A DNA stretch of 64,000 nucleotides from Pollenia angustigena. Its lineage: Eukaryota; Arthropoda; Insecta; Diptera; Polleniidae. The stretch spans positions 243,597,803 through 243,661,802 of the forward strand of contig OV884059.1 in the NCBI GenBank assembly GCA_930367215.1, given 5' to 3'. Position numbers and translations under genes: made by a program. The notes under the pieces are model-generated. The model saw only the letters and a list, made by a program, of their open reading frames with translations, was not told the origin of the DNA and did not search any database. Below, piece by piece: positions 55,350 through 64,000 of this stretch; the first letter of the stretch is position 1, and every line of letters starts with the position of its first letter.

Positions 55350-57706
55350 TAGGGTATTCATTTAATCGGGCTTTTGCTTTAATCGGTTAATCGCTCGATT
55401 AATTAACCGAGGTTTTGGTTTAATCGGTTAATAATCGGTTTATATTGCTATTGACCGGTTAACCGATTAATACAGTTTTGTTATAAATTAAGTGATTTCA
55501 ATAAATTAAAATGCAAAAATTATTTATTATTTTGAGTTTATTATTGAAAAAAAAAAAACAATAACATAACAAACAAAACAATTCTTGGACTAAAATGAGC
55601 AAGCAAAGAAAATTCAATACTAATTAATACATATGGGCATTCCCACAGAATGTTCTACCAGGATGAAAGAATAGAATGTTGGTAAGCATCGTCTTTCATT
55701 GTTTATTATTATAAAAATAGTCTATGTTTTTATAAAAGAATGGTTTTTATAGCATATCTCAGCTGTTTTACTTGAGGAAATTGGGCTGGAAACTGGAAAA
55801 CTTTATATTTTTTAAAGACATTTTTATATAATTATTTTTTTCTTCACAATCTCTCCATTACAATCAATTGTAAATTGAGTATTAGGTTTTTGTTAAGGAA
55901 ATTTTAAGATATTTTTGGGAAAATTCATGGTGATAATAATAAAAAAACATATGGAAAAATCGTAAGTTCGCGACCCCGTACGTTCGAAAAATAATTTGGT
56001 TTAAATGTTTAGCATTTAAGCGATTATTTTCTTTAGATTTGTTAAATCTTGACTTGGAGAAAAACTCTTGCATTTATCGAAGATGTTAGAGAAATCCAAA
56101 GCAATCCATAATACAGAATATCTAATTTCTCAGTCTTTTTCCTGGATTTCTCTAAACATATAAAATCTTAATTTCAAAAGATTTTGTTATTCGTGCTTAA
56201 TTCCCAGTTTTTATTATTGATAAAAACACTTGAAATTTATTGTTGATGGGGTAAGCTATTCCTATGCCTTTCACTGGTTGCTTAGGCCAGATCATCAGGA
56301 AACTTTATCCATAAAGGTTTTAGACAAACTAAAGATATTAAACCAAATAAAACTGTTAAACGTATAAGAATTATAGCCACAGTTCTACTTGTAACAATAT
56401 CAAAGCTTAAACAAAACACATCAACAATAAACAACAGTGGGTTCATCTCATCTTACATTTCCCCACTACAATTAGTTGAAATTCTCTCAACATTAATTGT
56501 AGTTGTAAGTAGGTTAAGAAAAACAAAATGAAAAAAACAACAACTTACAAAAGATGTTGTCAATTAAGTGTTTTTTAGGCCGTGCACTGCCTGTTTATTA
56601 TCAAAAAGTAATTTCAATTTGTGGGAAAACAAAATTTTAATTTCAAAAGATTTTGTTATTCGTGCTTAATTCCCAGTTTTTATTATTGATAAAAACACTT
56701 GAAATTTATTGTTGATGGGATAAGCTATTCCTATGCATTTCACTGGTTGCTTAGGCCAGATCATCAGGAAACTTCATCCATAAAGGTTTTAGACAAACTA
56801 AAGATATTAAACCAAATAAAACTGTTAAACGTATAAGAATTATAGCCACAGTTCTACTTGTAACAATATCAAAGCTTAAACAAAACACATCAACAATAAA
56901 CAACAGTGGGTTCATCTCATCTTACATTTCCCCACTACAATTAGTTGAAATTCTCTCAACATTAATTGTAGTTGTAAGTAGGTTAAGAAAAACAAAATGA
57001 AAAAAACAACAACTTACAAAAGATGTTGTCAATTAAGTGTTTTTTAGGCCGTGCACTGCCTGTTTATTATCAAAAAGTAATTTCAATTTTTGGGAATACA
57101 AAATTTTAATTTCAAAAGATTTTGTTATTCGTGCTTAATTTCCAGTTTTTATTATTGATAAAAACACTTGAAATTTATTGTTGATGGGATAAGCTATTCC
57201 TATGCATTTCACTGGTTGCTTAGGCCAGATCATCAGGAAACTTCATCCATAAAATCTTCCATTATGCCATTATAGTTCTGTTTTAATTTTTTAAAATTTT
57301 GATCACTTCTAGTTGTTTCGGTTACTATCGAGAGTTTCCTCTGTTGTCAGGCCATCATCTGGCATAGCTCAGCACAGCACATTCTGCAAAAAGTTTATTT
57401 CCGAATTCCTTAGTTTCTGTTTTTGTACTGTATCTTAAGAATGTATTGCTAGAAGAAAATATATTGTATGAAAAAATATTTTCTGAACACATACCTTTTG
57501 AATATGAGACGAAACAAATAATAAAAAACACAAACAAATTTGTTATAACACTACAAAAAATTCTAAATTTTGTTATATCGGTTAATCGGTTAATCGACTG
57601 AAGTTAACCGGTTTAATCGTTAATCGAAAAAACGTAATTTTAAATTAACCGATCAGCTAAGCGGGTAGTAATTAATCGGTTAACGGTTAACCGAATGAAT
57701 ACCCTA
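55350..57706. mobile_element. hAT-type element (TTAATCGGTTAA motif) carrying a repeat array
   Basis: The ends TAGGGTATTCATT and AATGAATACCCTA are inverted, and the 8-bp duplication CCTAATAG is perfect (55342-55349, 57707-57714). AATCGGTTAA and variants are packed near both ends (55365-55475, 57578-57690). The interior contains the 469-bp fold-back-like array. No transposase is recognised. Confidence 0.8.
56170..57255. repeat. Tandem array of the fold-back-like unit, 469-bp period
   Basis: ATTTCAAAAGATTTTGTTAT starts at 56171, 56640 and 57109, giving two full units and a partial third, almost identical to each other. ATAAAATCTT occurs on both sides (about 56160-56169 and about 57251-57260), a likely 10-bp duplication. 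Each full unit carries the 82-codon frame (first at 56286-56531) described for 27822-28091. The same unit is inserted in the gypsy element. Confidence 0.85.
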
Positions 57707-57714
57707 CCTAATAG

Positions 57715-60550
57715 CAACAATGATGCAACCAACAACATTTTAGGTTTTTATTTTTTGATGAAAATCGGTCATTTTTGATCTTTTGCATCATCTCTAAAAA
57801 TCTCATATCTCTGGGAAGTACCGTTACGAAATTAGAGCAAAAGCAATTTTAAACGAAACCCTAGACTTGAAGCAGAATTTTTTTAAAAAAACCTTCTCCT
57901 GTAAAATTTTATTTTTGTTGGTTACATCATTCGTAAGCATTATCGCTCAAACTAAAAGTGTAACTTGAAAATAAATTAGAAGAAGTGCTCATTCAAAAGC
58001 AGTATCAAGTGTAGGATCCATAAAATTTCCCATAAAGTTCTACTTATGCTTAGTTAGTAGACATTTGTTACTTTAAAACTATCTAATTTAATTAAGTTTA
58101 AGCTTCTATTAAATTAGATAAAAAGTATCACTGAATTACATGCTTTTAAACACTTTATACTCTTTAAGCTGTGCAGAAGTAAACGAAAAATATCTAGCAA
58201 ATATCACAAATTAACAAGATCTGGGAGTCTTATGTCCAATTTTCTGGATGGTATATAAATCTATATTAAGTTAATTTTCATATAAACTTAAATCGTATTT
58301 AAATACAGATTGAGTTTTTTTGATTTTTATTTGAAAGGTCTTATTTAATTAAGATACAAGTATGGTAGCACTACTAAATACAAACAAATATTATTAAAAA
58401 GTCTATTTACTTACAAGGTGGCCTCAAAAAAACAGCTGTCTGTTATTGCTTTGCCTGTTGTTGTCGTATTGTTGCGAAATTGAGGCAACCTTGCTAAGTT
58501 ATTACAATGGAAACTTAGGTAGAATTTAAATGTACCAGCTTGGTGAATTAAGTTACATTTAAGTGCTTAGTGAAGAAGATAATTTTGTATTTAAAACGAT
58601 TTTTAACATACATCTGTTTTAATATCAATCCTTCAAATTGGGCATTAAATGCCTTTACAACTTCAAATAATTGTAATAAAATAAATATTTGTTAATAACA
58701 AGTCCTGTGAACACCAAATATAACTAGCATGTGTCTTTAGTCCATTCTCCAGTTCCATTGATTTTAGATGAAACTCTTATACAATTACTACAATTTCAAT
58801 GAATACGTATATAACGGACTCAAGTCCTGGTTAAGAGTTTGCAAATTTTGTTTAAATTCAAGGGATATTCTTATAAAAATTTATCATTTTACAAATTAAG
58901 AAAATTTTGGAATTTCCTCGTTACGTGCTTTTCAGGTCGTTATAACCCTGTTCTATAAATTAAAATGTCTTGTTTATAAATTATAATTAATTTTAATTTG
59001 GCAACGGACAATTACTTTTGTGTTTCATAAATCCGTAAATGAATCGATTATTTATGAAAAACCTTTTGTCACAAACAAAACTGTGAATTTGCTCTTTTGA
59101 TCTTTTTTGTCGCTTCAACTTTTGTGACAATGTTTATACTATTGGAGCCGAAAATACTGAAATCAGCGGTCCTTTCATAATCAAATAATGGATAATTATT
59201 TTTATTTTCGTTTTTTTCTACGATAATTATTTCATAATTTGTGTAAAAGGATTTCTTTGTTTACCTATAACTTACATGCAGTTCTTATTTGAGAATCCAT
59301 TAGTTAAAAAATTATGTTTATAAAAATTTTTTCAATTACAAGTACTTTTAGATAATTTGTTTTTCATTTTTTTATAAACAAATGTAAGTAAAACAATCTC
59401 TATTGTAAATTTATCGAGCCCTTACCGCAAAAATAGGTTAATCGTCAAAATTTTCTATTTCCCGTTTTTTTTTAGTAAATGGATTTATTGGCAATACTCC
59501 TTAAACTGCATGGTTACACAAGGTACCGTTACAATTTTATAGCAAAAACAATTTAAGCTGAAGCGCCATTGATGGCTTGTTTACTTTTTTTGTAACAGCA
59601 ACTTGTCGCTTAAGCTAAAATTCTCCACAAAAACTTAAAATATGTGTTTCGTGATCAAAAATGGTTAAATTAAGGAAAAATGGCTAAGGATTGATTAAAA
59701 AAACTAGTTTATTTAAAGACACATAAAATTTTAACAATTAAAAAAACAATAAAATTGTAAACAAGATATCAATTAGTAACAAAGAAATAAACAGAAAAAA
59801 AACATTTTGATATGTAAAAAAATATGTTGTCGATAAGTTTAATTTCTTTATTGATCAATGTTGTTAATTCTTTGTAACCAAAAGTGACTAAGTACTGTAC
59901 GTTACTGCCTTTTCAATAACGTTTTCAGTTTATGCCCTTTATAAAAAATCTCTTATTTATTAAGAACGAAGTCATTTTAACAACCGTAATTTACAGCTTA
60001 TATTCACAACTCACTATTGTGATGAACACACTTTAATTTTTATAATTTTCTCCGCGTGATGCGTTATCAACTTGACAAAGTCTGAACTTAGAATCATCTT
60101 ATGCCATCTTCTGTGATGCTATTTTTACTCCAGCCCAGACGGCAAATGACCATAGAACGTTCGAGCTCCGACGTTTAGATGGCTCTAGAACATACGACCC
60201 CTGACGTCTATTTTGTTAATTAAACTTATGCCTCTATAGGTAGAAACATTGTGCATTTACTATATGGCTAAATTAAAGTTGAGTTTTTATGCATCATAAA
60301 CTAAGGTATACTTTAAGGTGTTACAATAATTTATGGTATCTATAACGATAATTCTAGTATTTACAGTGGGGTTGAAGTACAATTATGCACAACAATTTTA
60401 ACATTACATCTGTACATTGATATTTACACTACAAGGGTGCATTAGGGATATAACTTATAAACAATTTTTTAAAATATCAAAATTGGCATAGAACAGTCCG
60501 ATAGAGCATAAAAAACTATACGGGAACGTATATTTATTTTTTGGTTAAGG
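57715..60550. other. AT-rich spacer
   Basis: No gene or repeat recognised. Confidence 0.5.
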
Positions 60551-60820
60551 TCAAAAAAGTTCACGCACCAAACACGATGAAATTTTTAATTTTCTTTTTG
60601 GTTAAAAAAAATTAGTAATATGTTTATTTAAAACAAAAAATAGCTGAAATTTCATTAATATTTAGAGATGGTAAGAGATTTTTCCGCAAACTAAAACGTA
60701 TTTTTAACCTTTAATAACAAAAAAAAAAAAAAATTAAAAAAGAAAAAACACTGTATAAAATTATGAATATTCAATATTGCATTGGTTTAGAAAAACCAAT
60801 TGGTGCGTGAACTTTTTTGA
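60551..60820. mobile_element. MITE with perfect 21-bp inverted ends
   Basis: TCAAAAAAGTTCACGCACCA (60551-60570, plus one more A) is exactly mirrored at 60800-60820. The interior is AT-rich with a 14-A run. No target duplication is evident. Confidence 0.8.
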
Positions 60821-60976
60821 GAAAAATTACAAAAGATTATGATTTTCGTGGTTACTAGGACATAGTTGACCTCATGGTACTATGCCAAAAACCCTAGTGT
60901 GCATAACTAATACAATAACAATTTAAACTAATATAATAACTAGTACGCTAAGACTTAAACCTACTTATTACCAACT

Positions 60977-61219
60977 TTGCTCTTCTTATCAGAAATCTTC
61001 TCTAGCTGTAACTCAAAAAACAATGCGCAATTCAGCACAACTTTCAACAGCATTGTTAGTTTCATATCTTGCTTGAAGAGATTTGATTATGTTTCTCACT
61101 ACACAAGTCGCGTCTTTGAAGTTACCTTTAATAACCACTTTAAGCTTAATAACCTAGTTTTTCTGCATAAAATTTCAACATCAGAACAACCGAAATATCT
61201 TCAAGACCTATTAAGATGA
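60977..61219 (+). pseudogene. Possible non-LTR RT C-terminal fragment
   Basis: LNNLVFLHKISTSEQPKYLQ, followed by DLLR, resembles the segment L..LVF.(Y/F)KI......P.YL.DL. of CR1/jockey-like elements downstream of the reverse transcriptase. The upstream part of the frame is less convincing, and no catalytic motif is included. Confidence 0.35.
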
Positions 61220-61911
61220 ATTATAAGGTTTTTAAGAGGAAATGGCATCATACAAGTAAGACATTCGAATAAGGCGTCCGAGAATGAATATTTCATATTG
61301 TGTTTAACATAAACTAATTAAATATCCGATTTGTGAAAATATCAGTTTTTTATTTAGAAAGACAAAATTACATGAACCAGTCTCAGACCTGGGATGTCGC
61401 TATTTTATTTTGTCATTTGTTACACCTAAAGTTACATACAAGCTTAAGCGACAAAAACAAAATTTTATAAGAGAAGAATGTTTTTTTACGAAGGTTTTAT
61501 GTTGTCCAATGCACGAAATGGACCAAAGTTTTTTTACATATTCGCAGGATAACGGTTGTTTTTGGCACTTTAGCTTTAATTTAGTTTGCTCATATTTATC
61601 TTTTTGCTAAAAAAAATTCCTGATTATAAAGATAAAAACACTCTTCCACATGATTCATTGATAAGATCTTATCAATTTAGACTGGGTTTTTGAGATCTCA
61701 GTTCAACTAGGGTTAGTTAATCTAAAATCAGATATGTGACGCCATTACCAAGTTTGTATACAAAATTTTAACGGAACAGCTTAGTTTTGCTTAAAATGTT
61801 GGTCTTTAATAAAGTAATAAAAAATAGTCACATTTCGCCTGAAAAAATCCGAGTTTCAGACTTTGTTAGACAAAGATTAAACTTAATCCACATCGCAAAA
61901 ACCCGGCCTTA

Positions 61912-62860
61912 CACTGAAAGAAAAATGCTTCATATATTTAATGAATCATTTTCATAAAAAAGTTTTCCTTGGGTAAATGAAAATTTTCATTGTCTAAATG
62001 GAATTTCATAGGTTTGATGAAGTATTTTCGTTAAAATCGCTTCATTAGATTTCGTAATTACGTTAAAAATTTTCATTGGATATATGAAAACTTAAGTTTG
62101 TCCAAGTAAAACAAAAAATTTTAATTGGGAACACAAAAAAACAATAAACAAACATAACTATATTCATAACTTAATACAAAATTATAGTTTCATTAAAAAA
62201 ATGTTTAATTGTTAATTAAAAAATTCAAGATTTTACAATTTCATACATCTAATGTTACATGTATGCCATTAAATTTATTAAATCAAATAATTGTTTTATA
62301 AAAGCAACATATTTCAATAATTGCCTTCATAAATTAAAATTTTCATTATGACAATAAAAATGTCATTATAGTAATGAAACAAAAACTTTCAATCCACTTT
62401 CAATCAACGTTGTTATTGTTATTATGGACAATTTAATCTCATATTTACGCCCTTAATTGAGAAAAAAACATAGTTTTTTTATACAAAAACTACACTGCCC
62501 CGGTAGACTAGCTGGTAGTGAGCTAGTCTATCAGCACCGAGGTTGCATGTTCGAATCCCGCCAGAGACAGAAAAAAAATAAAAAATAAAATAAAGTAAAA
62601 TAAAATAAGAAAAAAGAAAAAAGAAAAAAGAAAAAAAAAATAATTTAAAAATATATAAAAAAAAAAAAAAATTTTTACTTTATTGAAAGTATTCATCCAA
62701 TGAATAATATTCATGGATCTAATGTAATGTTTCATTAAGTCCTTTTAATGAAACAGGTTTCATTGATCCAACGAAGCGCTGCATAGGTTCCTTTATGATG
62801 CAATTTTTCATGGGATTAATGTCAAAATTCGTTAGTATTGCGAAGAAAATTCTTTCAGTG
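61912..62860. mobile_element. TA-flanked element with CACTGAAAGAA ends
   Basis: CACTGAAAGAA at the left and TTCTTTCAGTG at the right, with TA on both sides (61910-61911, 62861-62862). Repeated ATGAA/TTCAT motifs lie near both ends. A SINE-like tRNA-derived piece (62490-62650) is inserted inside. No transposase is present. Confidence 0.7.
62490..62650 (+). mobile_element. tRNA-derived SINE with A-rich tail
   Basis: An A-box-like TAGCTGGTAGTG (62509-62520) and a B box GTTCGAATCC (62549-62558) are followed by an AAATA/AAAAG-rich tail of about 75 bp. The acceptor arms do not pair, so it is not a functional tRNA gene. It differs from the other SINE family, which lacks this tail. Confidence 0.6.
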
Positions 62861-62989
62861 TAGTGTCCTATTAAAAACCTCGCCAAGGTATCTTGCTGAG
62901 TTTTCAATATCAATTTTTGCTGTCACCCAGAAAAACATCATTTCCAGATTTAATTTTGACTGAGTTTTTACAAAATATAATACATTTTG

Positions 62990-63490
62990 ATTTTGAGGAT
63001 TTATTTGTAAATCAATTGCAGTCGCCGAGAGAAAATTTTATATAGATCCGTGTTAAGATCTTTAACTTTAGTGATGATCTTAATATAATACGCATACATC
63101 TGGATCCTTGAATATTTTAGCTGTTTTGGTAAATCATAAGCATAAATCGAATGGTCCCAGTATGTAACCCTGCGGAACACTTCTTATCACGCGAAGATAT
63201 TAATAAAGTAATTTTTATATTGCGGACGTATTGCGATCTGTCAGTAAAATATTTTGACATCAATCTAACGGAAGAAGTAGAAGAACCGCATCAAAGGCTT
63301 TTGAGTGGTCGAGAAAAACTTAGAATTATGTTCTCCTATCTTTTAAGTTAATTCTTATGTCTTCAATTAAAAAGCTATGCTGGTATCTAAACCCTGATTG
63401 ACGGTCAAAATGATATGGTAAAAATGATATTGGGCGGTATTCGTCGCTTGTTTTTGGTACTGGAATGATTTTGGCAAATATTTCAATTCC
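62990..63490 (-). pseudogene. Jockey-type non-LTR reverse transcriptase fragment
   Basis: Read leftwards from 63480, AKIIPVPKTSDEYRPISFLP, QSGFRYQHS, then VFLDHSKAFDAV (first catalytic Asp, about 63290), SVPQGYILGPF (about 63180-63148) and QMYAYYIKI appear in the canonical order. In the last motif the catalytic YADD reads YAYY. Frames change several times and stops are present. The plus-strand frame at 63151-63351 is only the antisense shadow. Confidence 0.8.
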
Positions 63491-64000
63491 GCCAGAAAAA
63501 TACTGATGGTAATAATTGTGTTATACAAATGTTTGATAGGCTGCATTCATTATTCGTGGTGGTATTCTCACTTAAAGCACTTAATATTCGCTTAACGCTC
63601 ACACCTCTTATTCAAAGTTCATTACACACTAACTCATAAAGAATTTTTAATTATTCAATTACTAAATAGCCTAAAATTCTTTATTTTGTCATAATTTTTT
63701 AATTCAGTCATAATTAAGTCTAGTCATGTTCTGTTTTTGACTTTTGCACGTTATGCTAAATGTTACAATGACCCTTTTATATTACAAAAAGGAAAGCTTT
63801 CAGTATAGATTAAATATACCTTTTTTTAACCCCAAAAAGGTCAAAAGTTCTCAGAAGAAAAAGAAAATGTTCGAACAGAAACAATTAATTACGCAGTATA
63901 CAAAATTAAACGCACATACAGGATAAATTTATACATAGAACCCCCATTGTGAAACTTAATATTTAGAAAAAAAAAAACTCATAAAAAGTATTGAAAATTT
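63491..64000. other. Spacer to the window end
   Basis: No gene or repeat recognised. Confidence 0.5.

Noticed and set aside
56170..57255. Direct repeats that could suggest a CRISPR-like array
   Set aside because: The units are 469 bp and nearly identical throughout, with no alternation of short repeat and unique spacer, and the context is eukaryotic transposons.
62490..62570. Functional tRNA gene
   Set aside because: A and B boxes are present, but the acceptor arms do not pair and an A-rich tail follows, which fits a SINE.
63151..63351. 66-codon plus-strand frame
   Set aside because: It is antisense to a non-LTR reverse transcriptase whose motifs (LDHSKAFD, VPQGYILGP) are on the minus strand.
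1..64000. Bacterial (for example endosymbiont) DNA insertion
   Set aside because: No prokaryotic gene, operon spacing or ribosome-binding pattern was seen anywhere in the window.

Overview
The window looks like repeat-rich, non-coding DNA of an insect, most probably a dipteran fly. It is strongly AT-rich, has no bacterial-style gene packing, and holds a dense collection of animal transposon families: Ty3/gypsy, non-LTR elements, Penelope, piggyBac, Transib, mariner, hAT, Helitron and tRNA-derived SINEs. The host identification is an inference from that content. I found no intact, recognisable host protein gene. The best trace of one is a 64-bp exon-like island at 49228-49291, so the window may be a large intron or an intergenic stretch.

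Layout. 1-8.5 kb: AT-rich spacer with a few short inverted-repeat elements. 8.5-11.4 kb: SINE copies and a Transib element (9384-11423) with a perfect 5-bp duplication. 11.4-23.5 kb: spacer with MITE-like elements and a Penelope endonuclease remnant lying inside a SINE. 23.6-24.8 kb: a broken non-LTR reverse transcriptase. 25.55-30.56 kb: a degenerate Ty3/gypsy element on the minus strand with short LTRs, a tRNA-Leu primer site and a polypurine tract. Its reverse transcriptase is split by a 668-bp fold-back-like insertion. 31.08-32.72 kb: a decayed piggyBac between TTAA sites. 32.9-38.5 kb: one minus-strand non-LTR RNase H region split by a Transib (32963-36630) and by a hAT (36678-38012). Removing both insertions and one copy of each duplication rejoins the LINE reading frame. 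41.2-46.2 kb: a GGCCCC-rich inverted-repeat element with a four-copy 82-bp tandem repeat, two dispersed MITEs, and a hAT-like element containing a second hAT and a mariner relic. 48.7-55.3 kb: MITEs, the exon candidate, and a hAT carrying a Helitron helicase remnant. 55.35-57.71 kb: a hAT-like element containing a 469-bp tandem array of the same fold-back unit found in the gypsy. 60.5-64 kb: MITEs, a SINE, and a LINE reverse-transcriptase relic.

All recognised coding material is transposon-derived and almost all of it is broken. The value of the window is its nesting, which can be read directly from target-site duplications. The least-described elements are three. First, a fold-back-like unit with a conserved 82-codon reading frame. 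Second, a set of hAT-type elements that each carry their own short subterminal motif array, one of them TATCGATA, the DREF/BEAF recognition sequence. Third, a tRNA-derived SINE family that occurs partly as inverted pairs.
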